Shown here in pieces: positions 7,927 through 15,621 of a stretch of DNA of 44,890 nt. The notes below the pieces were generated by a model. The model made no database searches. It was given only the letters and a program-made list of their open reading frames with translations, and was not told where the DNA came from. Position numbers and translations under genes: made by a program. Source of the stretch: Calidithermus chliarophilus DSM 9957 (GTDB lineage Bacteria; Deinococcota; Deinococci; Deinococcales; Thermaceae); contig NZ_KE387027.1 in the NCBI RefSeq assembly GCF_000430045.1, positions 110,781 through 155,670 of the forward strand, written 5' to 3'. Each line of letters begins with the position of its first letter. The first letter of the stretch is position 1.

Positions 7927-9312
7927 ATGCGGAGGTTTAGAGCACCCACCGGACTTCCGGGGTTCACGCTGGTGGCCTCGGGGCAGCTCGTCTCCATCCT
8001 GGGCTCGGAGATGAGCCAGTTCGGGCTGATGCTGTGGGCCTTCGAGCAGACCGGCCTGGCCACCTCCCTCGCCCTGATCGGCTTCTTCCACTTCCTGCCC
8101 CTGATCGCGGTTTCCCCCTTCGCCGGGGCCCTGGTCGACCGGAGCAACCGCAAGCTGATGATGATGCTCTCCGACCTGGGCTCGGCTGCCGCCACGCTGA
8201 TGGTCTTCGGGCTCTACCTGGGCGGGGGCTTGCAGATCTGGCACCTCTACCTGGCCGCGGCCGTCAGCGGGGCCTTCCACGCCTTCCAGTGGCCCGCCTT
8301 CTCGGCGGCCATCAGCACCATGGTGACCAAGGAGCAGTACGGCCGGGCCAACGGCCTGCTGTCGCTGAGCGAGTCGGTGGCGGGGATCGGGGCGCCCATG
8401 CTGGCTGCGGTGCTCTACGGCCTGATCGGGGTCGGGGGGCTCCTGATCATCGACCTGCTGAGCTTTTTGGTGGCGATCGGGGCCCTGCTCGTGGTGAAGG
8501 TGCCCCAGCCCCGGCAGAGCGCCGCGGGGCGCGAGAGCCGGGGGAGCCTGCTGCAGGAGGCGGCCTACGGCTTCCGCTACATCTTCGCCCGCCCGAGCCT
8601 GCTGGGCCTGCAGACCACCTTTTTGCTGCTCAACCTCTTCGCCACCTTCGGGCACGCCGTCCAGCCCGCCATGATCCTCAGCCGCACCGGCAACGACGAG
8701 ACCGCCATGGGCATCGTCCGCACGGCGGCCGGGGTCGGCGGGGTGCTGGGCGGGCTCTTGCTGTCCACCTGGGGCGGCCCCCGGCGCAAGGTGCACGGCG
8801 TGCTGGCGGGGATGGTGGTCTCGAGCCTCTCCGGCAGCCTGCTCATGGGCCTGGGGCAGGGCGTGGCGCTGTGGGCGCTCGCCAGCTTCATCGCCCTGGT
8901 GACCATCCCCATCCTCAACGGCTCCAACCAGGCCATCTGGCAGGCCAAGGTGCCCCCGGACGTGCAGGGCAAGGTCTTCGCCGCCCGGCGCATGATCGCC
9001 TGGGTCGCCAACCCCCTCGCCATGCTGCTGGCGGGCCCGGTGGCCGACAAGCTCATGACCCCGGCCATGATGCCCGGCGGGGCGCTGGCGGGCACCTTCG
9101 GCGGCCTGGTGGGCACGGGGCCGGGCGCCGGGATCGCCCTGATGCTGGTGTTCACCGGCATCCTGGGCGCGCTGGTGGGCTTAGGGGGCTACCTGTTCCC
9201 GGCCGTGCGCGACGCCGAGACGCTGCTCCCCGACCACGACCAGGCCCCGCCGCCCGAGCCCGCCCCCGAGGCTTCGGCCTCCCTCGAGGCCCCCGCCGCC
9301 CCCGCCTTCTGA
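7927..9312 (+). CDS. MFS transporter, DHA3-like (macrolide or multidrug efflux type)
   Basis: About 461 residues from the ATG at 7927 (a GTG at 7879 would add 16 basic residues). Twelve hydrophobic segments are visible. The DHA3-type loop VDRSNRKLMMMLSD lies between helices 2 and 3. An Ala/Pro/Glu-rich cytosolic tail (about 430-461) is unusual. Proton-driven export of drugs is the family role; the substrate is unknown. It is paired with the divergent regulator at 7129-7776. The MITE-like repeat copy 2 starts on the last base of its TGA stop codon. Confidence 0.8.
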   Translation: MRRFRAPTGLPGFTLVASGQLVSILGSEMSQFGLMLWAFEQTGLATSLALIGFFHFLPLIAVSPFAGALVDRSNRKLMMMLSDLGSAAATLMVFGLYLGGGLQIWHLYLAAAVSGAFHAFQWPAFSAAISTMVTKEQYGRANGLLSLSESVAGIGAPMLAAVLYGLIGVGGLLIIDLLSFLVAIGALLVVKVPQPRQSAAGRESRGSLLQEAAYGFRYIFARPSLLGLQTTFLLLNLFATFGHAVQPAMILSRTGNDETAMGIVRTAAGVGGVLGGLLLSTWGGPRRKVHGVLAGMVVSSLSGSLLMGLGQGVALWALASFIALVTIPILNGSNQAIWQAKVPPDVQGKVFAARRMIAWVANPLAMLLAGPVADKLMTPAMMPGGALAGTFGGLVGTGPGAGIALMLVFTGILGALVGLGGYLFPAVRDAETLLPDHDQAPPPEPAPEASASLEAPAAPAF

Positions 9313-9471
9313 TACTCGATTCGGTCAGTGCGCCACCGTTCGGTGGCGTACTGACCCGACCGAAGGGATACGCTTGCTTCGCCGACCGTCAGGGAGGGGT
9401 GCGCTCTGGGGTTCAAAAAGATAGCCTCTGAGGGTCTTTGGGTTGGATGATTATCTTTTTGAATCCGGTAT
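9312..9471 (+). repeat. MITE-like dispersed repeat, copy 2 (160 bp)
   Basis: Same family as 1047-1259. The ends are ATACTCGATTC and GAATCCGGTAT. The left hairpin is CAGTGCGCCACCG / CGGTGGCGTACTG, different in sequence from copy 1 but at the same place and nearly perfectly paired. The right hairpin is TTCAAAAAGATA / TATCTTTTTGAA. An internal block of about 40 bases present in copies 1 and 3 (the ATCCGCGTAGCGGAGG region) is missing. Its first base is the last base of the MFS gene's stop codon. Confidence 0.8.
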
Positions 9472-9483
9472 GAGCCGTGGGCC

Positions 9484-9516
9484 TTGACCCTCCGGCCGTG
9501 TCAGGGTTGACCCTGA
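9484..9516 (+). promoter_or_regulatory. Putative operator/promoter of the GyrI-MerR operon
   Basis: Two direct copies of TTGACCCT (9484-9491 and 9507-9514). The second sits inside a perfect dyad TCAGGGT-TG-ACCCTGA (9501-9516), just upstream of the AGGAGG ribosome site. MerR-family regulators bind dyads in long-spacer promoters, so autoregulation by the second gene of the operon is plausible. Confidence 0.45.
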
Positions 9517-9534
9517 GGGCAGGAGGTGAGGCGA

Positions 9535-10152
9535 ATGGTCGGCACGGGAACGAAGGCCGGTGAGCTCTACAAGGCGCCCAAGGGCCAGGTGGTGTTGGTG
9601 GAAGTTCCGCAGATGCCCTTCCTGGTGGTGGACGGCCTCGGCGACCCCAACTCGGAGGGCTTCAAACAGGTGGTCCAGGCGCTCTACAGCCTGTCCTACG
9701 CCATCAAATTCATGCTCAAGAAGTCCCGGGGGCTCGAGCACAAGGTGGGGCCGCTGGAGGGCCTGTGGTGGGTGGAGGGGGCCGAGGGCATGAGCTTCGA
9801 GGAGTTGCTCTCCCGCCGCGGCGAGTGGAGCTGGACCCTGATGATCGCCCAGCCCGAGGCCCTCACCCCCGAAGACCTCGAGCGGGCCAGGGCCGAGCTG
9901 CGCCGCAAGAAGGGGCTGGAGGGGCTGGAGCGGGTGCGGCTCGAGCGCTTCGGCGAGGGGCTGTGCGCGCAGACCCTCCACGTGGGCCCCTACGCCGCCG
10001 AAGGCCCCACCCTCGCCCGGCTCCACGCCGCCATCGCCGAGCAGGGGTACGCCATCGCCGGCAAGCATCACGAAATCTACCTCGGCGACCCCCTGCGCGC
10101 CGCCCCCGAGAAGCTGCGGACGCTCATCCGCTATCCTGTGCGCAAGGCATGA
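9535..10152 (+). CDS. GyrI-like small-molecule-binding domain protein
   Basis: 205 residues. ATG 9535 has AGGAGG 8 bases upstream. The sequence fits the stand-alone GyrI-like family: PFLVVDGLGDPNSEGFKQVVQALYSLSYAIKF near the N-terminus, LEGLWWVEG in the middle, and QTLHVGPYAAEGPTLARLH with HHEIYLGDP at the C-terminus. These proteins bind hydrophobic small molecules; some act as hydrolases or antitoxin-like binders, so the exact job is open. Its stop codon overlaps the next gene's start (ATGA), indicating translational coupling with a MerR regulator that has the same type of domain. Confidence 0.8.
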   Translation: MVGTGTKAGELYKAPKGQVVLVEVPQMPFLVVDGLGDPNSEGFKQVVQALYSLSYAIKFMLKKSRGLEHKVGPLEGLWWVEGAEGMSFEELLSRRGEWSWTLMIAQPEALTPEDLERARAELRRKKGLEGLERVRLERFGEGLCAQTLHVGPYAAEGPTLARLHAAIAEQGYAIAGKHHEIYLGDPLRAAPEKLRTLIRYPVRKA

Positions 10153-10958
10153 GGAACCTGCTGCCCATCGGCCGCTTCTCCCAGGTCACCCGGCTGAGCG
10201 TCCGCATGCTCCGGCACTACGACGAGCTGGGCCTGCTCAAGCCCGCCCTGGTGGACGAGGCCTCCGGCTACCGCTACTACAGCCTGGCCCAGGCCGCCGA
10301 GGCCGAGCGCATCCGGCTGCTGCGCTCGCTCGAGATGCCCCTGGAGGAGATCCGCGAGCTGCTCTCGGCCCCGGACGCCCGCTCGGTCCGGGAGCGGCTG
10401 GAGCGGCACAAGGCCCGCCTCGAGGCCGCCGTCGCCGGGTACCAGCGGGTGATCGCGGCGCTGGAGGGGCTCGAGGCGGCCCCCCTGAGCGCGGCCTACC
10501 CCGTGCGCCTGCGCCACGAAGCCGCGCAGCCCGTGCTGAGCCGGCGCCTGCGGGCCCCCTTCCCGGAGATGGTCCGGGGTCTGGGCGCGGCGTTCGCCGA
10601 GCTCTACGCCGCGCTCGTGCGGCAGGACCTCCGCCCCGCGGGGCCCCCCTTCGTGCTCTACCACGGCGCCGAGTTCGACGAGGAGGACCTCGACTACGAG
10701 CCCGGCCTGCCCACCGAGCGGCTCGGGAGCTCCTGGGGCGACCTGCGGGCCTGGGAGCTGCCCCCCGGCCCGGTGGCCTACACCCTGCACGCCGGCCCCT
10801 ACGGCGGGATCGGGCGCGCCTACCAGGCCGTGACCACCTGGATGGGCGAGCACGGCCACGAGGCGGCCGGGCCGCCCCGGGAGGTGTACCTGGTGGGCCA
10901 GGGGCAGGTGGAGAACCCGGCCGAGTACCGCACCGAGCTCGTCTGGCCGGTGCGCTAA
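10149..10958 (+). CDS. MerR-family regulator with C-terminal GyrI-like effector domain (BmrR type)
   Basis: 269 residues. The start ATG overlaps the upstream stop (ATGA, 10149-10152). The N-terminal MerR winged helix is IGRFSQVTRLSVRMLRHYDE..GLL with SGYRYYS. A coiled dimer helix lies at about 80-110 (RERLERHKARLEAAVAGYQRVI). The effector domain at about 120-269 ends with LHAGPYGGIGRAYQAV and PREVYLVGQGQVENPAEYRTELVWPV, typical of GyrI/BmrR folds. Such proteins twist promoter DNA on binding a hydrophobic drug. It probably controls its own operon and perhaps the nearby MFS pump (inference). Confidence 0.85.
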   Translation: MRNLLPIGRFSQVTRLSVRMLRHYDELGLLKPALVDEASGYRYYSLAQAAEAERIRLLRSLEMPLEEIRELLSAPDARSVRERLERHKARLEAAVAGYQRVIAALEGLEAAPLSAAYPVRLRHEAAQPVLSRRLRAPFPEMVRGLGAAFAELYAALVRQDLRPAGPPFVLYHGAEFDEEDLDYEPGLPTERLGSSWGDLRAWELPPGPVAYTLHAGPYGGIGRAYQAVTTWMGEHGHEAAGPPREVYLVGQGQVENPAEYRTELVWPVR

Positions 10959-11132
10959 CCGGCGAGCGCTCGACCGGGCCAGCCGCAGGCTGTCGTGACC
11001 CTGGCCGCACCCCAGGGCCAGCACGCGCTCGCGGCCCTCGAGGTAGGGCAGGATCCCAGGGGTGAGCGCGGCGCCCCAGTCCATCGCGTCGCCTTGCTCG
11101 AGGATGCGGCGGTGCAAATCTTGCCAGCCCAT
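10959..11132 (-). pseudogene. 5' remnant of a class I SAM-dependent methyltransferase
   Basis: A real gene start: ATG 11132 with GTAGGAG upstream. The first 52 residues contain motif I of class I methyltransferases (RVLALGCGQGHDSLRLA). Similarity stops there; beyond about 10976 the frame is only the antisense of the MerR gene. The gene is therefore truncated at its 3' end, probably by a deletion that joined it tail to tail with the MerR operon. It lacks most of the SAM pocket and all of the substrate domain. Confidence 0.65.
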
Positions 11133-11167
11133 TATGCTCCTACCGTACTAGCGGTTAAACTGGAGGG

Positions 11168-11971
11168 GTGGAACTCTACCTGGGCACCGGCGGGTACACC
11201 AACGACGACTGGGTGGGCCTGATCTACCCCCCCGAAGCCAAGAAGGGCGATTGGCTCTCCATTTATGCCCAGCATTTCAACGCGGTCGAGCTCAACTCCT
11301 CCTTCTACAACATCCCCGGCGTGCGCGCCTTCGAGGGGATGCTGAAGAAGAGCGGGGGCCGGGTGCACTGGGGCGTGAAGATCCACCAGAGCATGACCCA
11401 CGAGCAAAACGCCACCGACGACGACTACAAGCGCCTGTTCGAATCGGTGGCCCCGCTGCGCGAGGCGGGCGTGCTGGGGCCTTTTCTGGCCCAGTTCCCC
11501 CAGCGCTTCCACCGCACCCCCGAAAACCGCAAGTACCTCGCGGCCCTGGCCGAGCGCTTCCGCGACCGGGCCCTGGCCCCGGGCGGCCTGGCCGTGGAGT
11601 TCCGCCACCACTCCTGGGACAACGACGAGGTGCGCGAGGCCTTCAAGAAGGCGGGCCTGATCTGGGTCAGCACCGACTACCCCCCGCTGCCCGGGCTGCC
11701 CAAGAACCAGCTCCACGTCACCGGCGAGATCGTCTACGTGCGGCTGTCGGGGCGCAACAAGGAGAAGTGGCACGAGGGCAAGAGCGCCTCCGAGCGCCAC
11801 GACTACCGCTACACCCGCGACGAGCTGGCCTTCTGGGTGCAGTCGCTGGCCGAGGCCCGCGAGCAGGAGGACCTCAGCCAGGCCTGGTTCATCTTCAACA
11901 ACACGACCAAGGGCCATGCCCTCGAGAACCTGCGCGTGCTGCGGGAGCTGCTCGAGGAGGCCGGGTTCTGA
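11168..11971 (+). CDS. DUF72 (YecE-like) family protein
   Basis: 267 residues. The GTG at 11168 lies 7 bases after a -10 box TAAACT (11155-11160), so the mRNA is probably leaderless. The TIM-barrel DUF72 features are visible: YLGTGGYTNDDWVGLIYPP at the start, FNAVELNSSFYNIP, VHWGVKIHQSMTH, FLAQFPQRF, LAVEFRHHSW, VYVRLSGRNKEKW and the C-terminal WFIFNNTTKGHALENLRVL. Its biochemical function is not established. It is possibly cotranscribed with the next gene 15 bases downstream. Confidence 0.85.
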   Translation: MELYLGTGGYTNDDWVGLIYPPEAKKGDWLSIYAQHFNAVELNSSFYNIPGVRAFEGMLKKSGGRVHWGVKIHQSMTHEQNATDDDYKRLFESVAPLREAGVLGPFLAQFPQRFHRTPENRKYLAALAERFRDRALAPGGLAVEFRHHSWDNDEVREAFKKAGLIWVSTDYPPLPGLPKNQLHVTGEIVYVRLSGRNKEKWHEGKSASERHDYRYTRDELAFWVQSLAEAREQEDLSQAWFIFNNTTKGHALENLRVLRELLEEAGF

Positions 11972-11986
11972 GGAGCCGCAGCCGTT

Positions 11987-12568
11987 ATGGCCGCCCTGTC
12001 CACCGAGGAAGCGCTCTTGCAGACCCTCGCCGAGCTGCAAGCCCTGGGCTTCTACGCCGGCTTCGCCGGCCCCGGGCTGGCCCTGCGGCACGTCAAGGAC
12101 TATTACGGGCTCGACTGGCCCGACGTCCTGGCCGGAGCGCGCACCCCGGCGGGGCTCGACCAGCTTCTGCTGTGGCCGGACGAACGGCGGGTCTGGTGCC
12201 GCGACCTCGAGGGCGTCTACCCCGGCGAGGAGGCCTACGCCACCACCCTGCGCGAGTGGGCGGGCATCTCCCGGGGCCTGTTCGAGCCGCAGGAGGTGCT
12301 CGAGCGCTGGCACACGCCCCTGGGGCCGGTGGAGGTCACCTGGAAAGCGGCGGGCCGAGCCTTCCGGCTCGATCACCCCGACGGCCACGACGACTTCCTG
12401 CACCACCTGGCGCTGATGCGGCAGGTCAACCAGGGCCTGCGCGACCCCGCCTACCGCTTCGTGGCCTGCGACGACTACCCCGGCGATTGCCGCTTCGTCG
12501 TGGTCCTCCACGAGCGGGAGCAGCGCCTGCTCCGGGGGCGCGGCTGGTCGTTCTGCCCGCTGCCGTAG
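11987..12568 (+). CDS. Unknown protein of 193 residues
   Basis: Not recognised. A soluble mixed alpha/beta sequence, rich in Trp, Asp and Leu, with no signal peptide or membrane segment. Notable stretches are ALRHVKDYYGLDWPDVL, REWAGISRGLFEP, HPDGHDDFLHHLALMRQVNQGL and VACDDYPGDCRFVVVLHERE. It starts 15 bases after the DUF72 gene and shares its transcript. Its stop codon lies inside the hairpin shared with the convergent NlpC/P60 gene. Codon use is normal, so it is very likely a real gene. Confidence 0.65.
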   Translation: MAALSTEEALLQTLAELQALGFYAGFAGPGLALRHVKDYYGLDWPDVLAGARTPAGLDQLLLWPDERRVWCRDLEGVYPGEEAYATTLREWAGISRGLFEPQEVLERWHTPLGPVEVTWKAAGRAFRLDHPDGHDDFLHHLALMRQVNQGLRDPAYRFVACDDYPGDCRFVVVLHEREQRLLRGRGWSFCPLP

Positions 12569-12604
12569 CCGGACGGGGCCGGGCTCATGGCCCCGTCCGG
12601 GCTA
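12566..12604. terminator. Bidirectional hairpin overlapping the 3' ends of two convergent genes
   Basis: A 12-bp perfect stem (12569-12580 CCGGACGGGGCC with 12589-12600), extended by TAGC/GCTA with a one-base bulge. The plus-strand gene's TAG stop is in the outer stem and the minus-strand gene's TGA stop (12585-12587) is in the loop, so both coding ends share one structure. Confidence 0.7.
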
Positions 12605-13517
12605 CGGCGGTCAGGTCAGGGCGCCGGGCCCCCCGGTAGGTCTTCTGGTAATAGGGCGTGGAGAGCCCCTCGATCACCACCCGGCTGGCGTAGCTGTTGG
12701 CGTGCGCGAAGACGCCCCGGCCTAGGTAGATGCCCACGTGGTCGATGTCCTTGCCGCCGAAGCTGAAGAAGATCAGGTCGCCCTGGCGCAGCTCGCCCGT
12801 CACCTCGGGCAGCGCGGCGTACTGCTCGCGGCTGGTGCGGGGCAGGCGCACGCCGATGTCGGCGTAGACGCGCTGGACGAAGGCCGAGCAGTCGAGGGTG
12901 CTGTCGGAGTTGGCGCCGTACTTGTAGACCAGGCCAAGGTACTTGAGGATGGCGGGCATCAGGGGGTGGTTGGGGTCGTACTCGAGCCCCCCTGCCTCCG
13001 CCGGTTTGGGGGCGGTGGGGGCGGGCTCCGGCTTGGGCTCGGCGGGCGGGGCCGGGGCGTCCTTGGACTCGCCCGCCCGCAGCTTGAGCACCTGGCCGAC
13101 CTCGAGCGCCGTCCCCTCGAGGCCGTTGAGCGCCACCAGCGCCTCGACCGTGGTGCCGAAGCGCCGGGCGATGGAGTAGAGGGTGTCCTTCGGCTGGACG
13201 GTGTAGGTGCTCGGGGAGGGCTCGGGGGGCGGCGTTTTGGCCTGGGGTTCGGCCTTGGGGGCGGGGGGCTTGGGAGCCGGGCCGGGCAGCTTGAGCACCT
13301 GCCCGAGGCTCAGGGCGTTGCCGCTGAGGCCGTTGAGCTCCCTCAGGGCGGCGACGGTGGTGCCGAAGCGCTTGGCGATGGAATACAGGGTGTCACCGCG
13401 CTGGACGGTGTAGGTGGCCTGCGGCGACGCAGTTGCGGCGTTTTCCTGAGCCAGAATCAAGGGTTGAGTGCACAGCGCTGCGCCCAGGAGCCAGGCAAGC
13501 AGGGCTTTGGCTTTCAT
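12585..13517 (-). CDS. Secreted peptidoglycan endopeptidase: two LysM domains plus NlpC/P60
   Basis: 310 residues. ATG 13517 lies 7 bases after TACACT (minus strand 13525-13530), so it is probably leaderless. Signal peptide about 1-23 (LLAWLLGAALCTQPLILAQ). LysM1 at about 35-78 (TYTVQRGDTLYSIAKRFGTT) and LysM2 at about 101-145, each followed by a Pro/Lys/Glu/Ala linker. The NlpC/P60 domain at about 180-300 has catalytic Cys in DCSAFVQ, His in DHVGIYLG and a third residue in FAHANS. It cuts peptide stems in the cell wall, outside the membrane. The frame upstream of this ATG is only antisense to the antiporter. Confidence 0.9.
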   Translation of the reverse strand: MKAKALLAWLLGAALCTQPLILAQENAATASPQATYTVQRGDTLYSIAKRFGTTVAALRELNGLSGNALSLGQVLKLPGPAPKPPAPKAEPQAKTPPPEPSPSTYTVQPKDTLYSIARRFGTTVEALVALNGLEGTALEVGQVLKLRAGESKDAPAPPAEPKPEPAPTAPKPAEAGGLEYDPNHPLMPAILKYLGLVYKYGANSDSTLDCSAFVQRVYADIGVRLPRTSREQYAALPEVTGELRQGDLIFFSFGGKDIDHVGIYLGRGVFAHANSYASRVVIEGLSTPYYQKTYRGARRPDLTAVARTGP

Positions 13518-13564
13518 CCAGCCGAGTGTAGCACAGCTTCCGCGCCCTATGCCCGGAATTTGCC

Positions 13565-14755
13565 TTAGGCGCGGGGCTCGTCGGCGGGTTCCGCGGCGGG
13601 CTTGGGCCCGGGCACGCGCTCGGCCCAGGCGATGCTGGGGCGCAGGAAGAGGGGGGCCAGCAGGGTGGTGCCCACCACCATGAACAGCACCAGGGCGTAC
13701 TCCTCCTCGTTGACTGCGCCCGCCGCCAGGCCCAGTGCCGCCACGATGAGCCCGACCTCGCCGCGGGGGGCCATGCCCACGCCCACCACCACGGCCCGCC
13801 GGAAGCCCTGGGAGAGGGCGCCCAGGAAGCCGCCGATCAGCTTGCCCAGCAGGGCGATGAGCAGGACCACGCTGCCGTAGAGCAGGATGCTGGCGTTGGC
13901 GAGGGCGGCGAGCTCGAGCCGCACCCCCACCATGGCGAAGAAGACGGGGGCCAGGAAGCTCTCGACGGCCTGCACGGGCTCCTCCAGCCGCAGCTCCTCG
14001 CGCACCTCGGCCAGCAGCATCCCGGCCAGGAAGGCCCCCACGATGGGCGCGAGCCCGATTGTCGCGGCCAGCGAGGCCAGCCCCACGCCCACCAGCAGGG
14101 CGAAGCCGAAGGGGCTGCCCACCGGTAGCGACCGGACGGGGATGCGCCGCACCAGCGGCACCAGCAGCACCGCGCTGCCCACGAACACCACCGACAGCAA
14201 GCTGATGCGCACGGCGGTGCCCAGCTCGAGCGCCCCGCTCTGAGCCACCCCGTTGACCACCGCCAGCACGATCAGGCCCAGCACGTCGTCGATCACGGCC
14301 GCGCCCAGGATGATGCGGCTGTAGGCCCGCGACAGCACGCCCAGCTCCTGCAGCACCCGCGCGGTGATGCCCACGCTCGTCGCCACCAGCGCGGTGCCCA
14401 GGAAGAGCGAGGGCAACTGCTCGAAGCCGATGGCGAGCCCGAAGAAGTAGCCCCCCACGAAGGGAAAGGCCACGCCCAGCACCGCCACCAAGAAGGCCTC
14501 CTTGCCCACCGCCAGGATGTCGCGCAGGCGGGTCTCGAGCCCCACCATGAACAGCAGGAAAATCGCGCCCAGCTCGGCCATGAACTCCAGCACCTCGCCC
14601 TCGTGCACCAGGCCCAGCAGCGCAGGCCCCACCAGTACCCCGGCCAGCACCTCCCCGATCACGGCGGGTTGCTTGAGGCGGCGGAAGAGCCAGCCCATGA
14701 GCTGCGCGGCCAGCAGCAGGAAGAAGACCTCGAGCAGGTGCCCCGCGCCGTGCAT
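13565..14755 (-). CDS. Cation:proton antiporter, CPA2 family (NapA/KefB-like)
   Basis: 396 residues with about 12 hydrophobic segments. The CPA2 ion site, a pair of Asp, is in GAAVIDDVLGLIVL (about 155). GEVLAGVLVGPALLG and ATSVGITARVLQELG are characteristic of the family, as is the late Arg in MAPRGEVGLIVAALGL. It lacks the TrkA-N domain found in KefB proteins. It exchanges Na+ or K+ for protons across the inner membrane. Its ATG directly follows the stop codon of the CBS gene (TAG-ATG), so the two form one operon and are probably coupled. Confidence 0.85.
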   Translation of the reverse strand: MHGAGHLLEVFFLLLAAQLMGWLFRRLKQPAVIGEVLAGVLVGPALLGLVHEGEVLEFMAELGAIFLLFMVGLETRLRDILAVGKEAFLVAVLGVAFPFVGGYFFGLAIGFEQLPSLFLGTALVATSVGITARVLQELGVLSRAYSRIILGAAVIDDVLGLIVLAVVNGVAQSGALELGTAVRISLLSVVFVGSAVLLVPLVRRIPVRSLPVGSPFGFALLVGVGLASLAATIGLAPIVGAFLAGMLLAEVREELRLEEPVQAVESFLAPVFFAMVGVRLELAALANASILLYGSVVLLIALLGKLIGGFLGALSQGFRRAVVVGVGMAPRGEVGLIVAALGLAAGAVNEEEYALVLFMVVGTTLLAPLFLRPSIAWAERVPGPKPAAEPADEPRA

Positions 14756-15214
14756 CTAGGCCCCCCCCTGCACGAACAGCCGCAGGAAGTCGCTGCGGGT
14801 AAGCGTGCCCAGCAGGTGGTTCTGCTCGTCGATCACCAGCACCCGCCGGTACTGCTGGCCTTCCATCATGCGGGCGAGGGCGGTCTCGAGCGAGTCCTCC
14901 GGCCGCACGGTCGCGAGCTCGGTGCGCATGACCTCGCTCACCGGGATCCGGGCGTATTGGGCGTAGATTTTCTCGATAGAACCGGGGTCTACCCACTCCC
15001 CGAAGAGCTGCAGCGCCTGCACGGTGGAAAAAGGTACGTTCTCGGGCTTGGGCAACAGGTCGTCGACCTCGAGCAGCCCGATGAGCTGCTCCTTCTCGTT
15101 GACCACCGGCAGCCCGCCGAGGCCGTGCTCGAGCATCCGCCTCGCCGCCACGATCAAGGGTTCGTCGCCCCGCACGGTGTAGGGCCGAGCCTTCATCAGC
15201 TCCTTGACTTGCAT
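14756..15214 (-). CDS. CBS-domain pair protein
   Basis: 152 residues, two CBS motifs: about 1-60 (VKELMKARPYTVRGDEPLIVAARRMLEHGLGGLPVVNEKEQLIGLLEVDDLL) and about 90-148 (VSEVMRTELATVRPEDSLETALARMMEGQQYRRVLVIDEQNHLLGTLTRSDFLR). CBS pairs bind adenosine nucleotides and often gate transporters, so it may regulate the antiporter encoded next in the operon (inference). -10 TAGAAT (15221-15226, minus strand) is 6 bases before the ATG: probably leaderless. Confidence 0.85.
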   Translation of the reverse strand: MQVKELMKARPYTVRGDEPLIVAARRMLEHGLGGLPVVNEKEQLIGLLEVDDLLPKPENVPFSTVQALQLFGEWVDPGSIEKIYAQYARIPVSEVMRTELATVRPEDSLETALARMMEGQQYRRVLVIDEQNHLLGTLTRSDFLRLFVQGGA

Positions 15215-15236
15215 GCGGGCATTCTAACAGTGGATG

Positions 15237-15410
15237 TCGATAGCTAAATGCTAATAGCTAATAGCCAGGCGCGGTCGTGCGTCGTACGTCCTACGCCGTA
15301 CGCCGATAGCTCATAGCCGATAGCTAAACGCTAAACGCAAGACGCAAGACGCCTCGGCCCTCAACGCCGGCGGGGAGGGGTAACTACGAGCCACGGGCCA
15401 CAGGCCTACG
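15237..15410 (+). repeat. Heptad-period composite repeat, locus A
   Basis: 15237-15355 is 17 consecutive 7-base units in one unbroken phase (119 bases). The units change along the tract: TCGATAG, CTAATAG, then GTACG-type units, then TAGCTAA, ACGCTAA and ACGCAAG. A shortened tail follows with GGGGAGGGG and a run of CCACGGG / CCACAGG-like units to about 15410. Between the CBS start and the rpsA promoter there is otherwise no gene. Confidence 0.75.
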
Positions 15411-15459
15411 ACTTCCGGTTGACCGCCCCATCTGAGCCGATGTTCTCGCGGCCTTTTCG

Positions 15460-15490
15460 TTGGACAAAACGCCTCGAGGTGTGTTATAAC
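15460..15490 (+). promoter_or_regulatory. rpsA promoter
   Basis: -35 TTGGAC (15460-15465) and -10 TTATAA/TATAAC (15484-15490) with an 18-19 base spacer. This places transcription start near 15497 and leaves a leader of about 125 bases. Confidence 0.65.
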
Positions 15491-15500
15491 TGACAGGTAT

Positions 15501-15611
15501 GTCCTCGTGAGTCCCCTAGCGGCTTCTATAAGAGGACGACCCGTCGCGCAGGCCACCCCACCCGAGCCCAGAGTAGCTGGGCGGGGTTTTTGGCGCGACA
15601 AAGGTTGGAGG
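15501..15611 (+). promoter_or_regulatory. Structured 5' leader of rpsA with terminator-like hairpin
   Basis: Two nested features. GTCCTC (15501-15506) pairs with GAGGAC near 15532-15537. Then an outer stem GTCGCGC (15543-15549) / GCGCGAC (15593-15599) encloses a perfect hairpin GCCCAG-AGTAG-CTGGGC (15566-15582), followed by GGGG and five T (15587-15591). A hairpin plus T5 inside a leader, with the ribosome site GGAGG only 8 bases after the outer stem, suggests attenuation or S1 autoregulation. Structure is visible; the mechanism is inferred. Confidence 0.55.
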
Positions 15612-15621
15612 AAACAGGCGG

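Noticed and set aside
13518..14996. Extension of the NlpC/P60 frame through the antiporter gene
   Set aside because: Low-complexity Arg/Gly/Ala-rich translation opposite a real CPA2 gene; the signal peptide at 13517 fits the true start.
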